Positions 45,121-52,997 of a DNA stretch of 64,000 bases are shown in pieces. A program made the translations under genes and the position numbers. Within the stretch, counting starts at the first letter, position 1, and every line of letters begins with the position of its first letter. Source of the DNA: GCA-016699835 sp964543905 (GTDB lineage Bacteria; Planctomycetota; Phycisphaerae; Phycisphaerales; UBA1924); assembly GCA_964543905.1 (NCBI GenBank), contig CAZIZO010000011.1:48676-112675 (forward strand). The letters run 5' to 3'. The notes under the pieces were generated by a model. That model worked only from the letters and a program-made list of their open reading frames with translations, was not told the DNA's origin and made no database searches.

Positions 45121-45893
45121 GCGCCACCCGCCTTTGCGTTCTTCGCGCGGGCGTCCGGGCGACCCTGCCGGGGCCCTCGCAGGCCGACTCGTGGCGGATC
45201 CTTCCGCCGCGTGCACCTCGCCCGCAGATCGCGGATCGACGCGAGCGAAAAGTTCGCAATGTGCTCGCTGAGCCTCATGATCTGCTCGTGCGAATAGCCT
45301 CGCGCGGGAAAGAGCCGTTCGATCACCGGTCGGCAATGGCAAAAGAGCAGGCACTGCCCCATCACGCTCGCGGCACAATCCCTCACCATCGGCGCCTCCG
45401 GCCCTTGCGACAGCAACTCCCCCACCACGCGCGTGAGATGGTTCCACGTCGGTCGGATCGTGCTGGAGACGATCTCGTCGAGCGCGGTCGTCGGCTCCAC
45501 CATCTCCCGCGCCATCAACTTCCCGTGCCACGCGGGCCGCCCCTGGTCCAGGATCTTCATCATGAACGTCCGGACGAAGCGTCGGAGCGACTCCTCGCTC
45601 GATTCCTCGGGAGCCCGCTCGAGCGGGTACCGCTCCCTCGCCACCGCGTGCGTATACCGCAGCACTTCGGTATACAACCCCGCCTTGTCGCCGAAGTAGT
45701 AGTTGACGGCCGCGATGTTCACGCCGGCCCGCGTGCAGATGTCGCGCACCGTCGCCGCCCGAAACCCCATCTCGGCAAAGACCTCGCCCGCGGCGTTGAT
45801 CAACCGTTCCCGCGCGGCCTCCGCCAGAACGGGCGTCGCCCGCGCGGGGACGTTCGCGCGGACGCGGGACGGGGATGGGGCGGACCTGCTCAT
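45117..45893 (-). CDS. TetR-family transcriptional regulator
   Basis: A 258-aa repressor of the TetR/AcrR class. The N-terminal helix-turn-helix holds AGVNIAAVNYYFGDK, a near-perfect TetR signature. The C-terminal part (FMMKILDQGRPAWHGKLMAREM) resembles the CerR/DUF1956 ligand domain. It is the first gene of the exporter operon, so it probably autoregulates the operon and senses the exported compound. A 27-bp symmetric operator lies just upstream of the start. Confidence 0.9.
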   Translation of the reverse strand: MSRSAPSPSRVRANVPARATPVLAEAARERLINAAGEVFAEMGFRAATVRDICTRAGVNIAAVNYYFGDKAGLYTEVLRYTHAVARERYPLERAPEESSEESLRRFVRTFMMKILDQGRPAWHGKLMAREMVEPTTALDEIVSSTIRPTWNHLTRVVGELLSQGPEAPMVRDCAASVMGQCLLFCHCRPVIERLFPARGYSHEQIMRLSEHIANFSLASIRDLRARCTRRKDPPRVGLRGPRQGRPDARAKNAKAGGA

Positions 45894-45897
45894 GTTT

Positions 45898-45924
45898 CAA
45901 ACATCTGTTTCAAACTACTGTTTG
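45898..45924. promoter_or_regulatory. 27-bp symmetric operator upstream of tetR
   Basis: The sequence is CAAACA-TCT-GTTTCAAAC-TAC-TGTTTG, centred on base 45911, with all three blocks in perfect dyad symmetry. A TGTTTCAAAC word also repeats 13 bases apart. It begins 5 bases before the tetR ATG, a typical place for autoregulation. This is the best-supported operator in the window. Confidence 0.7.
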
Positions 45925-46186
45925 CCTCCGGCCCGTGCAAGTCAAGCGTCGCGTGCCCGCCCCGTCACCGCTCCGTAGTTCGTGCGTCCCGGCTGTTGGA
46001 TTCAGCCGTCAGCCGTGCGCCGTCGTCCACCAACGGACCCGCGAGGCCGAAACACGCCCGACGCAACCCGACTCGTCTCGAACGAGATCAGGGAAGTTTC
46101 CCACTGGCACCTCCTCCACGCCTTCGGTAGCGTCTTGGCGCTCGATTCACCCCACAAGCGTGATCGAGATGAAAGGAGCATGAATC

Positions 46187-47758
46187 ATGCACCCAGCAAA
46201 CTCCATACTCGTCGCCGCGTGCGCGCTCATCACCATCGCGTCGAATGCGGCCGCCCAGAAGGCTACGTACACCTTCGAGGAACTCCCCCTCAACACCGCC
46301 GTCACGACGCAGTACTACGGCGTGACCTTCTCCGTCCTCCCCCAAACCTGCGGGAACAGCCCGACGCTCTACATGCGCATCCGCACGCCCACGGGAGGCA
46401 CCTCGTCGCACACGCACGCCCTCGGCATCGACACCGGATGCCCCGACTTCAGCGCCGACTACTTGCGCATGGTCTTTGATCTCCCACAGACCGAGGTGAG
46501 TTTCACCGTCGGCGACTATGCCGCCACGTATCAAGTACGAACCTACGAAGCCGCCTCCGGCGGAACCCCGCTGAGCACCCAGAACATCGTCGCCGCCGGC
46601 TCGGGCTTCGTCGGCGTCCATCGCTTTGTCCGCGTCGCGAACACGACCCCGTTCCGCCGCATCGAGGTCGAGGCCTTCACCTCAGGCCTCTTCGAGTGGA
46701 TCGACGACCTCACCTTCGAGATCGATCGAACCCCCCCCGTCGCGTCCTTCTCCTCCCCCGCACCCCTCGATTGCTTCTGCTCCGGCCGCGGGATCTTCGG
46801 CAGCGCCTACGACCCCGACGGCCCCTTCCTCAACTGGCGCCTCGATCGCGCGCCCGTCGGGACCGACACCTGGACGCTCATCAACACCTCCACCACACCT
46901 CTGCCCAGCGGGTTGCTCTCCAACTGGTTCCCGTCTTCCGCCGCTGACGAGGGCGTCTACACGCTCCGCCTCACCGCCACCAACGCCGCGGGCCTCTCCA
47001 CCACCGCTACCACCGTCGTCTGGCTCAGCCGAACCTTCGACACCGTGGACTTTGTCGTCCCCACCATCGCCGGTGGCACCGTCTGCCCCGACGGCACCGT
47101 CTTCGACAACTACTGCGGCACCGACACCTACACCGTCGAATACGCCCCGGTCGGCTCCTCACGCTTCGCACCCGTCGATCCCGCCAATCCAACCTACTCC
47201 GGCAGCCGGGTCAACCAGCAACTCGCCAGTTGGAACACCCGCGGCATCGTCGACGGGAACTACCAGATCCGTGCCACAGGAGCCAATGTCTGTGCCCACA
47301 CCTTGACCACCACTCGCCCCCTCACCATCGACAACACCTCACCCATCGCCCTCATCTCGTCACCCGCCAACTGCCAGACCATTCGCCCGGGCACGCTCCG
47401 CATCACCGGAACTGCCACCGACGCCAACTTCGGCGCCTGGACCCTCCAATACACCGGCGGCGACGCCCACGGCTGGGTCACGATCGCCAGCGGTGTTGGC
47501 CCCATCGTCGGGGGCACGCTCGCGAACTGGAACACCACGGGATTACGTCTCTGTGACTACACCATCCGCCTCGTCGCCACCGACACCGCGACCGTTGACT
47601 GCTGGGGTGGGTCGCACAACCGCGGCGAATACACCGTCTCCATTCGCCTCGGCTGCCCCGCGGACGTCGACGACGGCTCCGGTTCGGGCTCGCCCGACGG
47701 TGGCGTGACGATCGATGACTTGCTCTACTTCCTCGAGCGCTTTGCCGCCGGCTGCTAA
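46187..47758 (+). CDS. secreted multidomain protein with dockerin-like C-terminus
   Basis: A 523-aa exported protein with a signal peptide (HPANSILVAACALITIASNAAA), a first domain with a jelly-roll look (FEELPLNTAVTTQYYGVTFS), then Ig-like modules (PPVASFSSPAPL, SPIALISSPANC), each with paired Cys. The last 30 residues (CPADVDDGSGSGSPDGGVTIDDLLYFL) are a Ca-binding EF-hand/dockerin-like tail of the kind found on many planctomycete exported proteins. Function unknown. An ideal AAAGGAG site precedes ATG 46187. A strong terminator follows. Confidence 0.8.
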   Translation: MHPANSILVAACALITIASNAAAQKATYTFEELPLNTAVTTQYYGVTFSVLPQTCGNSPTLYMRIRTPTGGTSSHTHALGIDTGCPDFSADYLRMVFDLPQTEVSFTVGDYAATYQVRTYEAASGGTPLSTQNIVAAGSGFVGVHRFVRVANTTPFRRIEVEAFTSGLFEWIDDLTFEIDRTPPVASFSSPAPLDCFCSGRGIFGSAYDPDGPFLNWRLDRAPVGTDTWTLINTSTTPLPSGLLSNWFPSSAADEGVYTLRLTATNAAGLSTTATTVVWLSRTFDTVDFVVPTIAGGTVCPDGTVFDNYCGTDTYTVEYAPVGSSRFAPVDPANPTYSGSRVNQQLASWNTRGIVDGNYQIRATGANVCAHTLTTTRPLTIDNTSPIALISSPANCQTIRPGTLRITGTATDANFGAWTLQYTGGDAHGWVTIASGVGPIVGGTLANWNTTGLRLCDYTIRLVATDTATVDCWGGSHNRGEYTVSIRLGCPADVDDGSGSGSPDGGVTIDDLLYFLERFAAGC

Positions 47759-47817
47759 TCCCCCCAACACCTCCACTCGTCCGGAACCCCGGCCTTCGAA
47801 CTATGGACCCACGCACC

Positions 47818-47850
47818 AAGGACCCCCGCTTGTCGCGGGGGTTCTTTGTT
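47818..47850. terminator. terminator after the dockerin-like protein gene
   Basis: ACCCCCGC, a 5-base loop TTGTC, and GCGGGGGT (47822-47842) form an 8-bp GC stem, extendable by AAGG/TCTT pairs with one G-U. TCTTTGTT follows. The symmetry of the flanks allows action in both directions. Confidence 0.75.
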
Positions 47851-48032
47851 CGAGCCATCACCGGGCTTTCCCCGGATCGACAGGCTTCCGAACTCGCTCG
47901 CCCCCCGACCAAAGTCCACGAGCCTCGGATTTGACCGTCGCTCGCCCCGGACGTTTGGGGTGCCTATTGTTTTGGCCCCGCACGTAGATGATGAGCGGGC
48001 CATTCTCGATTCTTTAGACCTGGAGGTCGGCT

Positions 48033-48383
48033 TTGGTTCGGATTCGCATGCAACGCTTGGGCCGGAAGAACCGCGCGTTCTTCCGCATCAATGCCATCGA
48101 TCAGCGCACCCGCCGCAATGGCTCGGTCATTGAGGCCTTGGGCTGGTACGACCCGATCGCGAAGGATCCCGGCAAGCAGTTGCAGATCAATGAGGAGCGC
48201 ATCAAGTACTGGCTCAGCGTCGGCGCTCAGCCGTCCGACACCGTCCGGGACTTCCTCGCAAAGCGTGGCCTGGGCGACCTGAAACTCTGGGAAGCGGATC
48301 GCGCCGCCGAACGCAAGCACGTCGAAGCCAAAAAGGCCAAGGCCGCCGTCGAAGGCGAGAAGAAGGACGAGAAGAAGGACTAA
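48033..48383 (+). CDS. rpsP: ribosomal protein S16
   Basis: 30S subunit protein S16, 116 aa, recognised by VRIRMQRLGRKNRAFFRI and WYDPIAKDPGKQ. The core ends near residue 85 and an added Lys/Glu-rich tail (AERKHVEAKKAKAAVEGEKK) continues to the end. The start codon is TTG at 48033, 6 bases after a GGAGG ribosome site. The next ATG (48048) would remove the conserved VRIR. It is followed by an intrinsic terminator and then trmD, without the usual rimM between. Confidence 0.95.
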   Translation: MVRIRMQRLGRKNRAFFRINAIDQRTRRNGSVIEALGWYDPIAKDPGKQLQINEERIKYWLSVGAQPSDTVRDFLAKRGLGDLKLWEADRAAERKHVEAKKAKAAVEGEKKDEKKD

Positions 48384-48416
48384 GCCGCCTCACCCCACAG
48401 CCCGACGAATGCGATC

Positions 48417-48447
48417 AACCCGAGCGCGACGCTCGGGTTTTGCTTTG
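48417..48447 (+). terminator. intrinsic terminator after rpsP
   Basis: AACCCGAGC (48417-48425), a 5-base loop, GCTCGGGTT (48431-48439) then TTGCTTTG. A 9-bp perfect stem with a T-rich tail, on the plus strand after the S16 gene. Confidence 0.8.
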
Positions 48448-48597
48448 TCGCGTCGTCAAGGAATGCTCCGCCCGTGGCTCGATCGTCGGGCGTGTATATG
48501 GCATCGACGAGCACGCCGCGACTTCCCCGACCTGCCTTCCCCTCGTGTCGCCTGCTCCCGCACGGCTTCGACCCCCTGGACTCCGTACCCTAGTCGA

Positions 48598-49320
48598 ATG
48601 CGTGTGGACGTTCTGACGACCTTTCCCGAGATGTTCGCGAGCGACCCGCCCGCAGCCCTTGGCGTGAGCATTCCCGGACGCGCGATCAAGAGCGGCAAAC
48701 TCGAACTCGTCGCCACGGACATCCGGACATACAGCGACCACAAACACCGAAAAACAGACGATCGCCCCTTTGGGGGCGGGCCTGGCATGGTCATGATGTG
48801 CCAGCCGTTGTGGGACGCGGTGCAAGCCGTCGAGGCGAGCGACGCGAGGCCCGCCTTGCGAATCCTGATGACGCCCCAGGGCGTGCCCCTCACCCAGCGG
48901 ATCGTGGAAGACCTCGCTCAGAAGCCGCGACTTCTCATCATCGCAGGGCACTACGAAGGGGTGGACGAGCGCGTGATCGAGAAACTCGCGCCGATGGAGA
49001 TCAGCATCGGCGACTACGTGCTCAGCGGCGGAGAACTCGGCGCGATGGTGCTCATCGACGCGATCGCTCGCCTGCTCCCCGGAGTCCTGGGGGATGAAGA
49101 GTCCAATCGGGGCGACAGTTTTTCGCCCGTCGGGCCCCTAGGCCGTCGGCTTCTCGATTGTCCCCACTTCACGCGCCCCGCCGAATGGATGGGCATGCGC
49201 GTGCCCGACGTGCTCATCTCGGGCGATCACGGCAAGGTCGCGGCGTGGCGGCTGGAACAGATGCTCGAACGGACTCGCCGACGTCGCCCGGACTTGCTCG
49301 ATCCGGAATCGGTCGATTAG
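48598..49320 (+). CDS. trmD: tRNA (guanine-N1)-methyltransferase
   Basis: Methylates G37 of tRNAs with SAM to keep the reading frame, 240 aa. The trefoil-knot SPOUT motifs are all present: FGGGPGMVMM, ILMTPQGVPL, AGHYEGVDERV and IGDYVLSGGELGAMVLIDAI, and the C-terminal FTRPAEW. The start ATG 48598 (MRVDVLTTFPEMF) matches the family. No clear ribosome site is seen. It converges with the HD gene and the two stops overlap by 4 bases. Confidence 0.95.
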   Translation: MRVDVLTTFPEMFASDPPAALGVSIPGRAIKSGKLELVATDIRTYSDHKHRKTDDRPFGGGPGMVMMCQPLWDAVQAVEASDARPALRILMTPQGVPLTQRIVEDLAQKPRLLIIAGHYEGVDERVIEKLAPMEISIGDYVLSGGELGAMVLIDAIARLLPGVLGDEESNRGDSFSPVGPLGRRLLDCPHFTRPAEWMGMRVPDVLISGDHGKVAAWRLEQMLERTRRRRPDLLDPESVD

Positions 49321-49919
49321 CCACCGTTGGCTCGCACGAGTTCCCGAATGGCGCTCGTGGCCCGTCGCGTGCACTCGTGCTCCTTCTCGTCACCCCGCGC
49401 CAGACGCAGCGCCCGCTCGCACTTCTCGATCGCGTCGGCCCGCTTCTGGGAGACCTTTTCCGCCGGTTGGGTGTGCACGTCGCAGAGGTTGTCGTACACG
49501 TCGGCGAGTTTGACCAGCCGGGCACGCCAATCCGCCTTCGCCAGGCGGGCGTCATACTCCCGCTCTCGCTCCGCCTCGGGACGGGCCATGTTCTTGGTCA
49601 GCACGGCGACCAGGTCCGCCACCGCCGGTCCAAATCGCTCGGCCAAGTCGTCGTAGTCCGTCGTCGTGTCCTCGATCGTGTCGTGCAGCAGCGCGGCACA
49701 AAGCGTCACCTCGTCCGTGCAGCCAAAGACGTGCACCACCGTCATCATCACTCGCACGGGATGCGCGAAATACGGCGTGTGCCCGTCGCGACGCACCTGG
49801 TGCCTGTGCGCCCGTGCCGAAAAAGAAACCGCGGCCTGCCACAGATGGGGCGGCAGCACGGGCGAGTCCGCTCGCTTGGGCCTCGATCGCGTGGTGGACT
49901 TGCGGATCATGGACCTCAA
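49317..49919 (-). CDS. small HD-domain hydrolase (SpoT/MESH1-like)
   Basis: A 200-aa single-domain HD protein. The metal-binding motif series is visible: H53 in YFAHPVRV, H79-D80 in LLHDTIEDT (with E83 and D84), and KLADVYDNLCD. This is the pattern of the (p)ppGpp hydrolase half of SpoT and of stand-alone small alarmone hydrolases. No synthetase, TGS or ACT domain follows, so it would be hydrolase only. Ends overlap trmD by 4 bases in the opposite orientation. Start ATG 49919 or 49910. Confidence 0.8.
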   Translation of the reverse strand: MRSMIRKSTTRSRPKRADSPVLPPHLWQAAVSFSARAHRHQVRRDGHTPYFAHPVRVMMTVVHVFGCTDEVTLCAALLHDTIEDTTTDYDDLAERFGPAVADLVAVLTKNMARPEAEREREYDARLAKADWRARLVKLADVYDNLCDVHTQPAEKVSQKRADAIEKCERALRLARGDEKEHECTRRATSAIRELVRANGG

Positions 49920-49955
49920 TCCTCCGAAAAACGCCCCTCGGTCACGCCGCGCACG

Positions 49956-52772
49956 TCAGGCTCGCAGCACCGCGCGGGGGCTGTCGTGGTACGCGATCCG
50001 AACCTTGGCGGGATTGCCCCCGTGCTCGTCGAACAGCACCAGTTCGTTCTCCCGCCCGTGGTGCAGCATCGGGTCGGGCAGCAGGTATCGATCTTGCGGC
50101 GGGAGCGACTTCCCGTCCGACGTGGCCACAAAGTAGCGCGACACGTGGTGCCCGTTCAGATACAACTGCCCCTTGAACATGCCCGCCAGATCGACAAACA
50201 GCGGCGAACGCGAGGTGCCGACCTTGAACGTCGTCTTCCACCACGCCGGCCCGACCAACTTGCCGTTGCTTCCCTTCGCCATCGGCGTGAACATCGTGTT
50301 CCCCGGACGCTCCCACTTCGCGAACGCGAACTCCGCCTTGGGTGCAAAGGGCTCACTCGCCTCCGAGAACGTAATCGCGCCCGAGACTTCCTCGAGCGTG
50401 AGCGGTCCGGAATGCTCGGTCGCGTGCTCGCCGAAGGGCGCGATCTGGATGGTCGCCGTCCCCTTCCCGAGTTGATCCGGGGACAGCAGGATCGACGATG
50501 GGCCAGATCGATCCACGACGGCGATCGGCTGGTCGTTCAAGATCAGGAGCGCCCGCCCCGGGAACTGATGGAACCACACGATCACCGACGCCTTCTTGTG
50601 GTGCGGGATACTCCACGTCACGCGTTCCGGGAGCGTGCTGTCGCCGTCGCGCACCTCCCACAGCGGCGTGCGATACCCGAGAAGGTCGATGGGCTGTCCG
50701 CGGACCAGTTTGGGTTTTCCGACCTTGAGGGGTTGATGCTCCCAGATCGGCCCAAAGAGGCCCTTCCGCTCACCCAGATGCAACCCGCCGCTGAACCGCC
50801 CAAGGTTCTCGGCAAGCACCACCAGCATCTCGGAGGTCTTCTTGATGTTCAAAACCGCCTCGCTGCCCGCGCCAGGACCATGCCCGACCAGGCCCACGGG
50901 TTCCCCGTCCAAGAACAGGTGAAGGCGATCCGCGGCCTCCGGGAACGCCAGGTGCACCTTCCCGGCTGCCATGCCCGAAAGACTCAGGCGATACCACCCG
51001 TACCCGAAGGGGCACCCCAGTGCCGTGAGGTCGGCGGGGCCCTTGATCGACGCATAGCGAGGGCTGGTGCCGTCCTGATACTCAGAGGCGGGCGCGACAG
51101 ACCACGTGCCCAGCGAGATTTTCTCGGGGGCGTGGGCTTTCGGCGCCTCCGCCGAGATCTTCTTCAGTTTGCCCGCCGCGTCGATGCGAACAAATGAGCC
51201 ACCCTCGGCATGGGGAATAGGCTCCCCGGCGGCGGTGACCCCCGACACTCCGACAAAGACCGCCGTGTCCGTCACGTACGTCGAATCGATGTGCTCCTCG
51301 TTCACGATCACGATCGTGAGCCCTTCGTGCTCGATGACCAACGGTGCCGCGCCCCCCGGGACAGCGACCTCGATCGGCGAGCCGTTCACCGACATTTTCG
51401 CCGGCGCCCCGCCAGGACCGAATGCGATGAACACCTGCCCCACCACCGCGAACGCGTTCACGTTGCAATAGTCGATCACCGAGCGCGGCGTGGCGTTCAC
51501 CCCGAAGATGCTCCACCCCACCGACTGCTGCCCCAAAGTCACCGGCATGCTCGACCCATCGGGCATCAGCAGGTTCGTCTGCCGTGTCGGCGCCCGCTCG
51601 GCCTGCGCGACCGAATCGTCATCGAACACAAACGCGATGGACCCCTGCACGCCCTGCGCGAAGACCACGCTGAGCCCCCCCGTGCTGACCGGGCGATCCT
51701 TCCGCTTCCCATGTCCCCCCTCCGAGCGAGGCGAGGGATCGATCGTCACCGGGCGAAACTCGGGGTCGAGGTTCGCGAACACGCGTCCAAACTTTGAGGC
51801 AAAGTGGAGCACGCGCCTGGCCGGGTTGAACAACGAAGTCGGCACGCCGGCCTCGTCCACGCACGCATTGGGGTCCGAGGCCGGACAGACAAAACCAGTC
51901 TGTCCTCCCGCGACTCGACCGCCCAGGAACCCCGGATACACCCCCGCCGCGAACGGGTTGAGATTCACCTGCCCCCCGCCCGCGAGCGCTTCCGCCAGTT
52001 TGCGCTGGAGTTGCCAGGCGTTCATCATCGCATCGTCCGCCTGCCCCCACGTCCGCACGGTTTGAACGCCGAAATCGATCACCAGGCGAGGCTGTCCGGG
52101 GCGCACCACGGCAAGTTGGCGCATCGTCGCCAGCATCTCGTCGGTGCCCGCCCACACGTCGATCTCCCCTTCGTGCGACTGCCACAGGTTGTTCGCGTTC
52201 ACCACCGGCACGGTCAACCCCGCCTCACGCAGGTAGCGGTTGAGTTCGCCCAGATACTCAAGCGCCAACTCCTCGTCCCCGCAGGTCCACTGTGATTCCG
52301 ATTGCACGAGAACGATCGGTCCCCCCTTGCCCGCGCTGGTCACCTGCAGATCACGGACCTGCTCCGACAGCGTCGTGATGAACCGAGAGCACGCTTCCAG
52401 GTACGAGTTGCTGCTCGTACGCAACTGCATGTCCTTCAGTTCCGTCAGCCAGGGCGGCAATCCGCCCATGTCCCACGCGCCCCCGATAAACGGCCCAACG
52501 CGAAGGATGCAGTACAACCCCGCCTCGGCGACGAGTTCCACGAACGTGCGAATGTCATTCTCGCCCTTGAAGTCAAACTTCCCGGGTCGAGGCTCGTGGC
52601 GGCTCCAGATCACCGCGGTTTCGATCGCATTGACTCCCGCCACCTTTGCGGCATGGATACGGTCTCTCCACTCGTCGCGGCATACTCGGGCATAGGGCAC
52701 CGATCCGCTCACGAGCCAGATCCGCCGTCCGTCAATCATGAAACTCCGCGCGTCGTGTGTAACTGAGGGCAT
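49956..52772 (-). CDS. GH35-family protein with an apparently degenerate active site
   Basis: A large protein (938 aa) of the beta-galactosidase family GH35. The (beta/alpha)8 core is clear: WRDRIHAAKVAGVNAIETAVIW, HEPRPGKFDFKGENDI and GGPIVLVQSESQW, with jelly-roll domains later (LNGHHVSRYF). But expected residues differ. Where GH35 has ENEY, this protein has ESQW (Q161 in the place of the acid/base Glu). Around 231-242 it has VIDFGVQTVRTW where the nucleophile Glu is expected (D233). The conserved AEW is GAW (A99). No signal peptide is seen. It may be inactive, altered in specificity, or binding only. ATG 52772 preferred. Confidence 0.8.
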   Translation of the reverse strand: MPSVTHDARSFMIDGRRIWLVSGSVPYARVCRDEWRDRIHAAKVAGVNAIETAVIWSRHEPRPGKFDFKGENDIRTFVELVAEAGLYCILRVGPFIGGAWDMGGLPPWLTELKDMQLRTSSNSYLEACSRFITTLSEQVRDLQVTSAGKGGPIVLVQSESQWTCGDEELALEYLGELNRYLREAGLTVPVVNANNLWQSHEGEIDVWAGTDEMLATMRQLAVVRPGQPRLVIDFGVQTVRTWGQADDAMMNAWQLQRKLAEALAGGGQVNLNPFAAGVYPGFLGGRVAGGQTGFVCPASDPNACVDEAGVPTSLFNPARRVLHFASKFGRVFANLDPEFRPVTIDPSPRSEGGHGKRKDRPVSTGGLSVVFAQGVQGSIAFVFDDDSVAQAERAPTRQTNLLMPDGSSMPVTLGQQSVGWSIFGVNATPRSVIDYCNVNAFAVVGQVFIAFGPGGAPAKMSVNGSPIEVAVPGGAAPLVIEHEGLTIVIVNEEHIDSTYVTDTAVFVGVSGVTAAGEPIPHAEGGSFVRIDAAGKLKKISAEAPKAHAPEKISLGTWSVAPASEYQDGTSPRYASIKGPADLTALGCPFGYGWYRLSLSGMAAGKVHLAFPEAADRLHLFLDGEPVGLVGHGPGAGSEAVLNIKKTSEMLVVLAENLGRFSGGLHLGERKGLFGPIWEHQPLKVGKPKLVRGQPIDLLGYRTPLWEVRDGDSTLPERVTWSIPHHKKASVIVWFHQFPGRALLILNDQPIAVVDRSGPSSILLSPDQLGKGTATIQIAPFGEHATEHSGPLTLEEVSGAITFSEASEPFAPKAEFAFAKWERPGNTMFTPMAKGSNGKLVGPAWWKTTFKVGTSRSPLFVDLAGMFKGQLYLNGHHVSRYFVATSDGKSLPPQDRYLLPDPMLHHGRENELVLFDEHGGNPAKVRIAYHDSPRAVLRA

Positions 52773-52997
52773 TTCGAGGTCTTTACCGCAAAAAAACCAA
52801 ACCAGCCCGTGGGCGTCGCCGCCCCATCCCGGGCTCAGTTGGACCCTTCCGTCACGGAGCAATCATCACGATCCGGGTCGGACGCGCGACGAACGGGAGA
52901 ACCATCTGTACACTGCTCGCGCGATTCGTCAAGCGATTCGACGGACTCTGACTCCAAAAGCATCTTGTCGCCAACCTTCCGAAGAACTGATCTTTCC

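Noticed and set aside
43960..45900. Single 646-codon gene covering permease 1 and the tetR region
   Set aside because: The first 260 residues are tetR read in a wrong frame; the true permease starts at 45120 overlapping the tetR stop.
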